DNA of 64,000 nucleotides from DATJGS01 sp035494735 (GTDB lineage Bacteria; Eisenbacteria; RBG-16-71-46), in the NCBI GenBank assembly GCA_035494735.1, contig DATJGS010000009.1:56681-120680 (forward strand), written 5' to 3'. Position numbers and translations under genes: made by a program. Numbering within the stretch: position 1 is the stretch's first letter; each line of letters starts with the position of its first letter. A model generated the notes under the pieces. The model worked only from the letters and a program-made list of their open reading frames with translations, was not told the origin of the DNA and did no database searches. Of the stretch, positions 46,584 to 60,190 are shown in pieces.

Positions 46584-47309
46584 ATGCCGCGATCGTCATT
46601 CCGTCCCGCCGTTTCACCGAATCACATGCGTCGCGAAGTCCCCGCGGTCGCCCGGAGTCGCATGCTCCAGGCGACCGCGTTCGCTTCGTCCCTGTGGAGC
46701 GTCGCGTTCGTCCTGCTGGTGGCGATCGTGCTTCAGACGTCGGTGGCGCGCGCGCCCGACGTGACGCTGTGCTGCCAGCCCGACATCGACCGTCCGCACA
46801 CGGTCTCGCCGATACCGCACGTGTCGTCCGGATGGGTGCGGCCTCGCTCGGGCCCCATCGATCCGCACGCGCTCGTGCGCCCGGTTCCCGTCGCTCCCGT
46901 CGCGCCGATCGACCCCGGCCCGCCCGCTCTGATCGACGACGTGCCGAACGGCGACGCGTCCGACGTCCCGGCGACCTCCGACGGTCCCGCGCGCGACGCG
47001 ATCTCGGTCGCCGAGTTCCCGAGCCGCACCGATCCGATCATTGCCGACGTGCTGCCGGAGGTCGTGGCGCCGGCGCGGCCCGAGTATCCGTCGCTCGCGC
47101 GCGAGGCGGGGGTGGAGGGACGCGTCGTGGTGGCCGTGCTCGTGGATCGCATCGGGCACGTGCACGACACGGTGGTCGAGCGCTCGGTGCCGATGCTCGA
47201 CGCGTCCGCGCTCGCCGCGGCCCGGCGTTATCGCTTCACGCCGGCGCTTGCGAACGGGCACCCGGTCGCGGTGTGGGTGCGCATCCCGTTCGACTTTCGA
47301 CTGCACTAG
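46584..47309 (+). CDS. Second TonB-like protein
   Basis: 241 aa from ATG 46584 (GAGGAG 7 nt upstream; GTG 46581 alternative). A membrane helix near residues 31-52 (ASSLWSVAFVLLVAIVLQTS), a vicinal Cys pair (LCCQPD), a linker moderately rich in Pro, and a TonB C-terminal domain (EYPSLAREAGVEGRVVVAVL, YRFTPALANGHPVAVWVRIP). Compared with the first TonB the linker is shorter on Pro-Lys. It may serve another receptor set. Separated from tonB by 64 nt. Confidence 0.85.
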   Translation: MPRSSFRPAVSPNHMRREVPAVARSRMLQATAFASSLWSVAFVLLVAIVLQTSVARAPDVTLCCQPDIDRPHTVSPIPHVSSGWVRPRSGPIDPHALVRPVPVAPVAPIDPGPPALIDDVPNGDASDVPATSDGPARDAISVAEFPSRTDPIIADVLPEVVAPARPEYPSLAREAGVEGRVVVAVLVDRIGHVHDTVVERSVPMLDASALAAARRYRFTPALANGHPVAVWVRIPFDFRLH

Positions 47310-47325
47310 GCGGTTGCCGCACGGA

Positions 47326-47347
47326 CCGGCGGCTCGAGCGCCGCCGG
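47326..47347 (+). terminator. GC-rich hairpin after the second TonB gene
   Basis: CCGGCGGC (47326-47333) pairs with GCCGCCGG (47340-47347) around a 6-nt loop. There is no T-run, so termination is only possible. Confidence 0.4.
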
Positions 47348-47435
47348 CCCACCGTGGGGATGTCGAGCGAAAAGCGTCGCGGGGGACGCCGGGGACGCGC
47401 CGGGGGAGGGTTTTCCCGCGCCGGTGGCGGCTCGT

Positions 47436-47465
47436 TTGACCGAACGCGGCCAGTCTTCCTACTCT
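47436..47465 (+). promoter_or_regulatory. Probable promoter of the Yip1-like gene
   Basis: TTGACC (47436-47441), 18-nt spacer, TACTCT (47460-47465), about 45 nt before ATG 47510. Confidence 0.5.
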
Positions 47466-47509
47466 GGCCGTTCGATTCGGCACCCCACCCCCTTCCCCTA
47501 GGAGCGCGC

Positions 47510-48274
47510 ATGGAGCCCGTGGCGGAGACCGGCGCCGCGCCTGCGGCCGACGCCACCGCGAATTCCCTGAGTCCCGTCGCGCGCATCGCCGCGATCTTCG
47601 CGCGGCCCGCGTCGGCGTGGTCCGGGCTCGAGTCGCGCACGCAGTGGTGGATCCCGCTGCTCATCTTCGTCGTCATCTCGGCGTCCGGCACGGCGCTGCT
47701 CCACAAGCGTGCGCTCGTCCCGATGATGGTGGAAGCGTGGGACCGTCAGGTCACGGCCGGCAACATGACCCAGGCGCAGATGGACAAGATGGAGGACTTC
47801 TTCTCGGGTCCCGTCGGTCTGACCATCAGCGTCGTGCAGCAGGTGATCCTCATCCCGATCTTCAGCCTGCTGGTCGCGCTGCTCGTGTGGTTCGGCGCCG
47901 GGTTCGTGCTCGGAACGAAGATGCGTTACCGACATGCGCTCGAGGTCGCGACCTGGAGTTCGCTGGTCTCGCTCCCGAACTACGTCCTCACGTTCGTGCT
48001 GGTCTGGTTCCGGGAGACGTTTCGCGGCGTGCACACCGGCTTCGGCGTGCTGCTGCCCGAGATGGAGACGCCGTCCAAGCTCATGACCGGACTGGGCGTG
48101 GTGCTGGACGCGCTGGGGCCGTTCTCGATCTGGTACCTGGCCGTCGGCATCCTCGGAACCGCCGCGCTGTCGGGCGCACCGCGCAAGCCCGTGACCTGGG
48201 TGATGGTCGGACTGTACCTCGCGGTGATTGTGTTCGTGGCTGCGATCGCCGCGATGACCACGCCCTCGGCCTGA
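47510..48274 (+). CDS. Yip1-family membrane protein
   Basis: 254 aa with TAGGAG just upstream. An N-terminal SLSPVARIAAIFARPASAWSG and WWIPLLIFVVISASGTALLH are typical of bacterial Yip1 proteins, which have 5-6 helices; others here are LIPIFSLLVALLVWFGAGFV, LVSLPNYVLTFVLVWF and VMVGLYLAVIVFVAAIAAM. Function in bacteria is not settled. It stands directly before the TolC-MacAB-like genes and may share their transcript. Confidence 0.78.
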   Translation: MEPVAETGAAPAADATANSLSPVARIAAIFARPASAWSGLESRTQWWIPLLIFVVISASGTALLHKRALVPMMVEAWDRQVTAGNMTQAQMDKMEDFFSGPVGLTISVVQQVILIPIFSLLVALLVWFGAGFVLGTKMRYRHALEVATWSSLVSLPNYVLTFVLVWFRETFRGVHTGFGVLLPEMETPSKLMTGLGVVLDALGPFSIWYLAVGILGTAALSGAPRKPVTWVMVGLYLAVIVFVAAIAAMTTPSA

Positions 48275-48357
48275 TCGCTGAAACCTTTCCGCTTCGCTCG
48301 CGTAGAACGCCCCGGTCCGGCACTCCTGCCGCTGCGGGCTCTCGATGGAGGAAATTC

Positions 48358-49704
48358 ATGAGGATGGGGCTGTGGATCGTGGGTGTGCTGGGACTGGCCG
48401 CGGGCGCCGCGACGGCGCGGGCCGACGTGCTGACGGCCGATCGGGCCGTGGAACTCGCGCTCAAGCACAGCGCCAACGTCATCAACGCCGATGCGAACGT
48501 GCTCGGCGCGCGCGGCAACCTGTACAGCGCCTACTCCGGCGTGCTGCCGCGCGTCTCGGCCGGCTACACGCGTTCCGGGTCGCTGACCGAGGGCGCGAGC
48601 GGCAACCAGGTGTTCGGTTCGCTCGTGATCCCGCAGACCCCGTCGGATCGCGAGAGCTACAGCACGTCGCCGACGCTGAGCGGCAGCTGGTCGATCCTCG
48701 ACCTGTCCGCGATCACCGGCCTGTCCTCGGCGCGCAGCGGTCTGAGGGCCGCGCAGCTGCGGCGCACGGCCTCCCGTCAGGACGTCGCGCTGGCCGCGCG
48801 GCGGCAGTTCTACGAGGTCGTGAAGGCGGTGCGCCTCGCCGACGTGTCGAGCCGCGCGCTGCAGCTGTCGCGCAGCGAGGAGCGGCGCGTGCGCGCGCTG
48901 TTCGAGGTCGGCTCCGTGTCGAAGAGCGACCTGCTGAAGGCGCAGGTGCAGACCGCGCAGAGCCAGCTCGACTCGCTGACCGCGATCGACAACGTGACCG
49001 TCCAGCGCATCACGCTGGGCACGGTGATCGGCGTCGCGGATCGCGACTTCGGCGACATCGACACGACGCTGAGCCCGAACGCGCTCGTGTACGACCCGGC
49101 GCAGGTGCTGGACGAAGCGTCGAAGAACCGGCCCGACCTCAAGGCCGCGGAGCTGGAACTCAAGTCCGCGAACGCCGCGCTCGCGTCGGCGAACCTCGCG
49201 CGTTTCCCGTCGCTGAGCGTCAACGGTTCGGCGACGTACAGCCCGTTCAGCGACACGAAGGTCACGGAGAAGGACAGCACGGGCGCTACGGTGTCGTTCG
49301 CCGCGCACAACGAGAGCGACCGCCAGTACGGCGCGTCGATCGCGCTGAACTGGGACCTGTTCTCGGGGATGGCCATCGAGTCGCGGATCGCCTCGGCCCA
49401 GGCCGGCGTGCAGCGCGCGAAGGAAGTGCGCGATGCCGCGAAGCGCAACCTGGAAGGCGAAGTGCACCAGGCGCTGCTCGGGCAGCAGGAAGCCATCGAA
49501 CGCACGCGCCTCGTCGAGAGCGCGCTCGCCTCGTCGACCGAGAACCTGAAGCTGACGCAGGAAAAGTACAACGTGGGATCCGCCACCATTCTGGATCTGA
49601 TCGACGCGCAGGTGCAGCTGCAGCGCGCCGAGAGCGACGAGGTGTCTGCGCTGGCCGCGCTGCGCGTCGCCGAAGCCGTGCTGGATCGCGTACGCGGGCG
49701 CTAG
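48358..49704 (+). CDS. TolC-family outer-membrane efflux protein
   Basis: 448 aa. Signal peptide MRMGLWIVGVLGLAAGAATARA, then two homologous OEP repeats of long helices and barrel strands (TADRAVELALKHSANVINAD; YGASIALNWDLFSGMAIESR; TENLKLTQEKYNVGSATILD). Forms the exit duct for the adjacent adaptor and ABC permeases. GGAGG precedes the ATG. About 80 nt after the Yip1-like gene. Confidence 0.92.
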   Translation: MRMGLWIVGVLGLAAGAATARADVLTADRAVELALKHSANVINADANVLGARGNLYSAYSGVLPRVSAGYTRSGSLTEGASGNQVFGSLVIPQTPSDRESYSTSPTLSGSWSILDLSAITGLSSARSGLRAAQLRRTASRQDVALAARRQFYEVVKAVRLADVSSRALQLSRSEERRVRALFEVGSVSKSDLLKAQVQTAQSQLDSLTAIDNVTVQRITLGTVIGVADRDFGDIDTTLSPNALVYDPAQVLDEASKNRPDLKAAELELKSANAALASANLARFPSLSVNGSATYSPFSDTKVTEKDSTGATVSFAAHNESDRQYGASIALNWDLFSGMAIESRIASAQAGVQRAKEVRDAAKRNLEGEVHQALLGQQEAIERTRLVESALASSTENLKLTQEKYNVGSATILDLIDAQVQLQRAESDEVSALAALRVAEAVLDRVRGR

Positions 49705-49741
49705 GGCCTGGCGTGGGCCAACGAAAGGGTACGGGTCGCTG

Positions 49742-51040
49742 ATGAAGAGCAAGAAGGTGTTGTGGATCGTGATCGCCGTCGTCGTGGTGCTGGCGCTCGT
49801 GGGGGTGAACATCGCGCGCCAGGCCAAGGGCAACGCCATCGCCGTGCAGTTCGCGCGCGTGCGGGCCGAGGACATCACGCAGCGCGTCCGCGCGCCCGGC
49901 AAGATCGAGCCGAAGACCCAGGTCAAGATCAGCGCCGACGTTCCCGGCAAGGTCACGCGCCTGCTCGTCAAGGAAGGCGATCGCGTGCGCCAGGGGCAGC
50001 TCATGCTGCAACTCGACGACACGCAGTATCGCGCGAACTACAACCAGGCACGGGCGGCGCTGGCGTCGGCCCAGGCGCGCATCCGCGAGGCGGACGCCGC
50101 CCTCAAGGTCTCGGACGCGAGCTACGCGCGGCAACGCGCGCTGTTCGATCAGAAGCTGCTGTCGCAGGCCGAGTGGGATCAGGCCACGAGCTCGAACGAA
50201 TCCGCGCACGTCGCCCAGGCGACGGCGCGTGAGGAAGTCTCGCGCTCGCAGTCGGCGATGGACGGGGCCGCGGACAACCTGTCGAAGACCCGCTTCGTGG
50301 CGCCGTTCGACGGCGTCGTCAGTTCGCTGGACGTGGAGCAGGGCGAGATCGTCGTGACCGGCACCATGAACAATCCCGGGACGCAGATCCTCGTCGTGTC
50401 CGACCTGTCCCGCATGCTGGTGCGCGCCGACGTGGACGAGACCGACGTCGTCAACATGAAGATCGGGCAGAAGGCCAAGATCAGCGTGGACGCGATTCCC
50501 GACACGACGTTCGTGGGCACGGTCACGGAAATCGGAAATACGGCGAAACGCTCGCTCACGTCGACCGTCGAAGGACAGACGAACTTCGAGGTGAAGGTCG
50601 TGTTCGACGACCTCGTGCCGCAGATCCGCCCGGGCATGACGGCGGACGTCGACATCGAGACGGCGACGCACGCGAAGACCGTCGGTGTGCCGATTCAAGC
50701 CGTCGTGGTGCGCACGCAGCGCGAGCTGGACCGCGCGGCCAAGAAGTCCGGCGATCGCAAGGCGCGCAAGAAGGCGGACGCCATGAACGCCGCCGCGGAC
50801 GAAGACACGGTGGGTCGCAAGGATCCGGAGTTGACCGGCGTGTTCGCCGTCAAGAACGGGGTCGCGCAGTTCGTGCCCGTCCGGACCGGCATCTCGAGCG
50901 AGACGATGATCGAGATCTTTGGTGCGGTGAAGCCGGGCGAGCAGGTGGTGGCCGGACCTTACAAGGCGCTGCGCGAGCTGAAGCCGAACGCCAAGGTCAA
51001 GGCCGAGGCGCCGGGCAAGGCCGCGGGCGGGAGACCCTAG
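49742..51040 (+). CDS. MacA/HlyD-type periplasmic adaptor
   Basis: 432 aa. N-terminal anchor (VLWIVIAVVVVLALVGVNIA), barrel-sandwich lipoyl halves (APGKIEPKTQVKISADVPGK; VAPFDGVVSSLDVEQGEIVV) around a coiled-coil hairpin, and a beta-barrel (MLVRADVDETDVVNMKIGQK). It contains a Lys/Ala-rich insert near residues 328-350 (AAKKSGDRKARKKADAMNAA). Links the permease to the TolC protein. The stop abuts the ATPase ATG at 51041. Confidence 0.9.
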   Translation: MKSKKVLWIVIAVVVVLALVGVNIARQAKGNAIAVQFARVRAEDITQRVRAPGKIEPKTQVKISADVPGKVTRLLVKEGDRVRQGQLMLQLDDTQYRANYNQARAALASAQARIREADAALKVSDASYARQRALFDQKLLSQAEWDQATSSNESAHVAQATAREEVSRSQSAMDGAADNLSKTRFVAPFDGVVSSLDVEQGEIVVTGTMNNPGTQILVVSDLSRMLVRADVDETDVVNMKIGQKAKISVDAIPDTTFVGTVTEIGNTAKRSLTSTVEGQTNFEVKVVFDDLVPQIRPGMTADVDIETATHAKTVGVPIQAVVVRTQRELDRAAKKSGDRKARKKADAMNAAADEDTVGRKDPELTGVFAVKNGVAQFVPVRTGISSETMIEIFGAVKPGEQVVAGPYKALRELKPNAKVKAEAPGKAAGGRP

Positions 51041-51745
51041 ATGCTGATTGCCATTCGCGATCTCCATCGCGTGTACCAGGTCGGCACCGAGCAGGTCCAT
51101 GCCCTGAACGGCGTGGACCTCGACATCGAGAAGAACGAGTACGTGGCCATCATGGGACCGTCGGGCTCGGGCAAGTCGACGCTCATGAACCTGCTCGGCT
51201 GTCTCGACACGCCGAGCCAGGGCTCGTACAAGCTCAAGGACCAGGAGATCGGCACGCTGTCGGACGACGAGCTGGCGCGCATCCGCAATCAGGAAATCGG
51301 CTTCGTGTTCCAGACGTTCAACCTGCTGGCGCGCGCCGACGCCATCCACAACGTCGAGCTGCCGCTCGTCTACGCGGGCGTCAAGCACGAGGAGCGCCGT
51401 CGCCGCGCGCGCGAGGCGCTGGAACTGGTCGGCCTCAGCGACCGCATGAAGCACAAGCCGAACGAACTGTCGGGCGGGCAGCGCCAGCGCGTGGCGATCG
51501 CCCGCGCGCTCGTCAACAAGCCGAGCTTCATCCTGGCGGACGAGCCGACCGGCAACCTCGACAGCGCGACCGGCGAAGAGATCATGATCGCGTTCGAGAA
51601 CATCTGGAAGCAGGGCAACACGGTGATCCTCGTGACCCACGAGCCCGACATCGCCCAGCACGCGAACCGCGTCGTGCGCATGCGCGACGGCAAGGTCGAG
51701 AGCGACGCCGCCACCGAGCGGCGCATCGCGCGGGCTCACGCATGA
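51041..51745 (+). CDS. MacB-type ABC ATPase
   Basis: 234 aa. Walker A GPSGSGKST near residue 39, Q-loop FVFQTFNLLARADAIHNVEL, signature LSGGQRQRVAIARAL and Walker B FILADEPTGNLDS. This is the MacB/LolD/FtsE class used in mechanotransmission. Starts right after the adaptor stop and overlaps the next permease by 4 nt. Confidence 0.92.
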   Translation: MLIAIRDLHRVYQVGTEQVHALNGVDLDIEKNEYVAIMGPSGSGKSTLMNLLGCLDTPSQGSYKLKDQEIGTLSDDELARIRNQEIGFVFQTFNLLARADAIHNVELPLVYAGVKHEERRRRAREALELVGLSDRMKHKPNELSGGQRQRVAIARALVNKPSFILADEPTGNLDSATGEEIMIAFENIWKQGNTVILVTHEPDIAQHANRVVRMRDGKVESDAATERRIARAHA

Positions 51746-52959
51746 ACCTGCGCGAGAGCACCGGGATCGCGCTGGGTGCGCTGCGCGCGAACAAGCTGCG
51801 CTCGTTCCTCACATTGCTCGGCACCATCATCGGCGTGGCCTCGGTCATCGCCGTGATCTCGTTCGTCGAGGGCCTGAACCGGTTCGTGTCCGACAAGCTC
51901 ATCAACGCCGGCTCGAACGTGTTCGTGGTCGACAAATACGGCTTCATCACGAGCAACGAGGCGTACGAAGAAGCGAACAAGCGGCCCGACATCCGCATGG
52001 AGGACGCCGACGCGCTCGCGCGCGGCGTCCCGCACGCGCGCATGGTCGTGGCCCAGACCGGCAGCGTGGAGCGCGTGCGCTTTCGCGCACGGCACCTCGA
52101 CGGCATCTCGATCCGCGGTCGCGGGCCGGGCTACGACGTCATCGACGACCTGACGATCGCCCAGGGCCGGCACATCACCGACTTCGACGACCAGCACCGC
52201 CAGTCGGTATGCGTGATCGGTCCCGAGATCGCCGACGAACTCCTGCCCGGGATGGATCCGATCGGCAAGATCATCCGCGTCGGCGAGCAGAGCTTCCAGG
52301 TCATCGGCGTCACGACGGTGAAAGGCAAGATGCTCGGCCAGAGCCAGGACCGCTTCGTGATCGTGCCCGTGCGCACGTTCCTCAAGTACCAGACCAGCCA
52401 GAAGTCCGTCGAGATCTCGATCAAGAGCGCGGATCAGGCGTCGCTGCCGATCGCCATCCAGGAAGCGCGCAACGTTCTGCGCGGCCGGCGCCACGTCGCG
52501 CCCGGCAAGCCCGACAACTTCGGCATCACGACGGCCGACACCTGGCTCGAGTTCTATCGCACGCTGACCGGAGGCATCTTCGTGGTCATGATCGGCGTCG
52601 CGTCGATCGCGCTCGTCGTCGGCGGCATCGTGATCATGAACATCATGCTCGTCTCTGTGACCGAGCGGACGCGCGAGATCGGCGTGCGCAAGGCGCTGGG
52701 CGCGCGCCGGCGCGACATCCTCACCCAGTTCCTGGTCGAGGCCACGACGCTGTCGCTGGTCGGCGGCATCATCGGCATCCTGCTCGGCGTCGGGCTCGCG
52801 CTGCTGGTCGGCGCGCTGAGTCCGCTGCCCGCGGGAGTCAACGTGTTCGCCATCGTGCTCGGCATCGCCATGTCGTCATTGGTCGGCGTGTTCTTCGGGT
52901 CGTATCCGGCGTTCCGCGCGGCGAAGCTGGATCCCATCGAAGCGCTGCGTTACGAGTGA
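51742..52959 (+). CDS. MacB-like ABC permease, copy 1
   Basis: 405 aa. A first membrane helix (LRSFLTLLGTIIGVASVIAV), a large periplasmic MacB-PCD domain, then three C-terminal helices (GIFVVMIGVASIALVVGGIV; LVGGIIGILLGVGLALLVGA). Loop TERTREIGVRKALGARRRDI is the family motif. Sits directly before a second, related permease. Confidence 0.91.
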   Translation: MNLRESTGIALGALRANKLRSFLTLLGTIIGVASVIAVISFVEGLNRFVSDKLINAGSNVFVVDKYGFITSNEAYEEANKRPDIRMEDADALARGVPHARMVVAQTGSVERVRFRARHLDGISIRGRGPGYDVIDDLTIAQGRHITDFDDQHRQSVCVIGPEIADELLPGMDPIGKIIRVGEQSFQVIGVTTVKGKMLGQSQDRFVIVPVRTFLKYQTSQKSVEISIKSADQASLPIAIQEARNVLRGRRHVAPGKPDNFGITTADTWLEFYRTLTGGIFVVMIGVASIALVVGGIVIMNIMLVSVTERTREIGVRKALGARRRDILTQFLVEATTLSLVGGIIGILLGVGLALLVGALSPLPAGVNVFAIVLGIAMSSLVGVFFGSYPAFRAAKLDPIEALRYE

Positions 52960-52963
52960 GGCC

Positions 52964-54232
<1,269 letters not shown>

Positions 54233-54277
54233 CGGCCGCCCGCGAGCGCTCGACAGGCGTGCTATCGTCGGCGCGCC

Positions 54278-57255
<2,978 letters not shown>

Positions 57256-57259
<4 letters not shown>

Positions 57260-58362
57260 CCCCGACTCCCGCCGCCGCCGAACGAACGCGAACGCCGAGC
57301 GCCACCCGCGCGAGCACGATGAAGGCCGTGGTCAAGGCCACGCGCGGGCCCGGCGCCGAGATCCGCGAAGTGCCCGTGCCCACGGCCGGACCCGGCGAGC
57401 TGCTGCTGCGCGTGCTGCGCGCCGGCGTGTGCGGCACCGACCTGCACATCTACGCGTGGGACCGCTGGTCGGAGGGGCGCATGCATCCGCCGGTGACGCT
57501 CGGCCACGAGTTCGTGGGCGAGATCGTCGAGCGCGGCGCCCAAGTCACGCAATTCGAACTGGGCGAGCGCGTGTCGTGCGAGAGCCACGTGATCTGCAAC
57601 GTGTGCCTGGCGTGCCGCACCGGCAACGGCCACGTGTGCGAGAACACGCGCATCCTCGGGGTGGACCTGAACGGCGGCTTCGCGGAATACGTCGCGGTGC
57701 CGGCCAGCAATGCGTGGCGCGCGCCGGCGAACGTGCCGCTCGAAGTCGCGGGCGTGATGGAGCCGCTCGGCAACGCCGTGCACACCGCGTTTTCGGGACC
57801 GCTGTCGGCGTGCAGCATCGCGGTCACCGGCTGCGGCCCGATCGGCCTGTTCGCGATCGGCGTCGCGCGCGCCGCGGGCGCGACGTGCGTGATCGCGAGC
57901 GACGTGTCGCCATACCGGCTCGACCTCGCACGCCGCATGCAGGCCGACGTCGTCATCGACGTGTCGCGCGAGAATTTCGTGGAGCGCGTGAAGGCCGCAA
58001 CCGGCGGCCACGGCGTGGACGGCGTGCTCGAGATGTCGGGCAACCCCGACGCCATGCGCGACGGCTTGAGCGCGCTGCGCATGGGCGGACGGCTGTCGCT
58101 CTTGGGCCTCCCCAAGGAGCCGTTCGACCTCGACTGGAACCGACTGCTCATCTTCAAGGGCATCACGCTGCACGGCATCATCGGCCGGCGCATGTACGAG
58201 ACGTGGTACCAGATGGACCAGCTGCTGCGCTCGGGCCGCCTCGACATCCGTCCGGCGATCACGCACATCATGCCCATGGAGAAGTTCGAGGAGGCGATCG
58301 CGCTGCTCCAGTCGGGCAACGCCGGCAAGGTCGTGCTCGTGCCGTGGGGCGCGGAGGGGTGA
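57256..58362 (+). CDS. tdh: L-threonine 3-dehydrogenase
   Basis: Zinc-dependent medium-chain dehydrogenase: threonine to 2-amino-3-ketobutyrate. Catalytic zinc region AGVCGTDLHIYAWDRW and GHEFVGEI; structural zinc Cys in CNVCLACRTGNGHVC; NAD fold VTGCGPIGLFAIGVARAAGA; the end WNRLLIFKGITLHGIIGRRM is typical of Tdh. 368 aa from ATG 57256, which overlaps the uvrA stop; ATG 57319 (MKAVVKATRG) matches the usual start better, so the first 21 residues may be absent. kbl for the next step follows two genes later. Confidence 0.93.
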
Positions 58363-58790
58363 AAGGCGCCCTCCGGTTCGCGATCGCGCTCTCGTGGCTC
58401 GCGGTTGCCGTGGGCTGTGCCGGAGTTGCGGCGGAGGAGCACGTGGCGGCGCCGACGGACGTCGTCGGCTGCGCCGAGCCGCATCACCTGCCCGCGCCCG
58501 CGTTCGGCGCGCGCAGCGAGGCGGATTCCGGCGCGCGTGTCGTCGCCGAGACCGATCCCGTGTATCCGAGCATGGCTCGCGAGGCGAACGTCGACGGGCG
58601 CGTCGAGGTGATGGCGCTGGTCTGCGAGCACGGTCGCGTGGTCGATGCGCGCGTCGTGCGCACGGACAGCGCGATGCTGAGCACCGCGGCTATGGACTGC
58701 GTCCGTCACTGGAGCTTCGAGCCGGCCCGCGCGAACGGCCAGCCGGTGCCCGATTGGACCCAGTGCTTCGTGCATTTCAACCTGAAATAG
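58359..58790 (+). CDS. Small exported TonB-C-terminal-domain protein
   Basis: 143 aa. A signal (LRFAIALSWLAVAVGCAGVA) with a possible lipobox VAVGC, then a TonB C-terminal domain (VYPSMAREANVDGRVEVMAL; MDCVRHWSFEPARANGQPVP). Without a membrane anchor or Pro-rich span it cannot work as ordinary TonB. Four extra Cys residues (GCAEP, LVCEHG, DCVRH, QCFVH) could form disulfides. It sits between tdh and kbl, coupled to tdh by GTGA; the reason is unknown. Confidence 0.8.
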   Translation: MKGALRFAIALSWLAVAVGCAGVAAEEHVAAPTDVVGCAEPHHLPAPAFGARSEADSGARVVAETDPVYPSMAREANVDGRVEVMALVCEHGRVVDARVVRTDSAMLSTAAMDCVRHWSFEPARANGQPVPDWTQCFVHFNLK

Positions 58791-58806
58791 GCGGGAGCCT
58801 CTTCCC

Positions 58807-60018
58807 ATGTTCGACACGCTGAAGCCGCACCTCGAAGCCGAATTGCAGAAGATCCGCGACGCCGGGCTGTGGAAGGACGAGCGCGTGCTCGCGTCCGCGC
58901 AGGGCGCGGAGGTGAAGCTGGCCGACGGGAGAGAGGTGCTCGTGTTCTGCGCGAACAACTACCTCGGCCTCTCGAGCCACCCGAAGGTCATCGAGGCCGC
59001 GCACCGCGCGCTCGACAGCCACGGCTTCGGGCTGTCGTCGGTGCGCTTCATCTGCGGCACGCAGGACATCCACAAGACGCTCGAGAAGAAAATCGCCGAG
59101 TTCGTCGGTCAGGAGGACGCGATCCTCTACGCCGCGTGCTTCGACGCGAATGGCGGCGTGTTCGAGCCGCTGCTCGCCGAGGAGGACGCCATCATCAGCG
59201 ACGCGCTGAACCACGCGTCGATCATCGACGGCGTGCGACTGTGCAAGGCGCAGCGCTGGCGGTTCGAACACGCGAATCTCGCGGACCTCGAGCGCTGCCT
59301 GAAGGAGGCCGAGGCCAAGGGCTGCCCGCAGAAACTGATCGCGACGGACGGTGTGTTCAGCATGGACGGCCACGTCGCCGACCTGAAGGGCATCTGCGAC
59401 CTGGCCGATCGCTATCGCGCGCTCGTCATGGTCGACGACTGCCACGCGACCGGCTTCGTCGGGCGCACCGGGCGCGGCACCGCGGAACACTGCGGCGTGC
59501 TCGGGCGTGTCGACATCACAACCGGGACGCTGGGCAAGGCGCTGGGCGGCGCGCTCGGTGGTTTCACGGCGGCGAAGAAGGAAGTCATCGCGCTGCTGCG
59601 CCAGCGCTCGCGGCCGTATCTGTTCTCGAACACGCTGCCACCTGCCGTCGTGGGGGCGAGCATCGCGGTGCTCGATCTCCTGTCGAGCACGACCGAACTT
59701 CGTGACAAGCTCGAGCGCAACACGCGCTTCTTCCGCGGCGCGATGCGCGCGGCGGGCTTCGAGATCCCGGAAGGCGAACACTCGATCGTTCCGATCATGC
59801 TGTACGACGAGCGTCTGGCCCACGACATGGCGCGGCGCCTGCTCGAGAAGGGGATCTACGTGATCGGCTTCTCGTTCCCGGTCGTGCCCAAGGGCCAGGC
59901 GCGCATCCGCGTACAGCTGTCCGCGGCGCACGAGCAGGGGCACCTCGATCGCGCGGTCGAGGCGTTCACGGCGGTGGGGCAGGAGCTGGGCGTCTTGAAG
60001 GCGGCCCCGCGGGTCTGA
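58807..60018 (+). CDS. kbl: Glycine C-acetyltransferase
   Basis: PLP enzyme splitting 2-amino-3-ketobutyrate with CoA into glycine and acetyl-CoA. 403 aa; VFCANNYLGLSSHPKVIEAA, SHGFGLSSVRFICGTQDIHK, the PLP Lys in DITTGTLGKALGGALGGF, and FSNTLPPAVVGASIAVLDL. GGGAG precedes ATG 58807. With tdh it makes the two-step threonine degradation route. It ends 172 nt before the next gene. Confidence 0.95.
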   Translation: MFDTLKPHLEAELQKIRDAGLWKDERVLASAQGAEVKLADGREVLVFCANNYLGLSSHPKVIEAAHRALDSHGFGLSSVRFICGTQDIHKTLEKKIAEFVGQEDAILYAACFDANGGVFEPLLAEEDAIISDALNHASIIDGVRLCKAQRWRFEHANLADLERCLKEAEAKGCPQKLIATDGVFSMDGHVADLKGICDLADRYRALVMVDDCHATGFVGRTGRGTAEHCGVLGRVDITTGTLGKALGGALGGFTAAKKEVIALLRQRSRPYLFSNTLPPAVVGASIAVLDLLSSTTELRDKLERNTRFFRGAMRAAGFEIPEGEHSIVPIMLYDERLAHDMARRLLEKGIYVIGFSFPVVPKGQARIRVQLSAAHEQGHLDRAVEAFTAVGQELGVLKAAPRV

Positions 60019-60190
60019 AGCCCCCAGCGCGCTGCGGCTACCCCGGATACGGCTCGGGCTGCCAATATTTTCCTAGGAAGCCCTCTGACAACTCCCTAAT
60101 ATTGCGTTCAACGACCCGCACTCCCCCCAGGCGGGCGTTTCCGTTGTTTCTAGTTGGTCCCCACCCCTGTCTGTAACCGGGAGGCTAGGA
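60019..60190 (+). promoter_or_regulatory. AT-richer leader before the secreted protein gene
   Basis: A 172-nt gap with AT-rich islands (AATATTTTCC near 60064, TAATATTG near 60104). CCCTAATAT resembles the -10 context of other promoters here, but no -35 box lies at a proper distance. Probably holds the promoter. Confidence 0.35.

Noticed and set aside
54263..54268. TATCGT as a uvrA promoter -10 box
   Set aside because: No acceptable -35 hexamer 16-19 nt upstream, and no SOS-box-like operator was visible.
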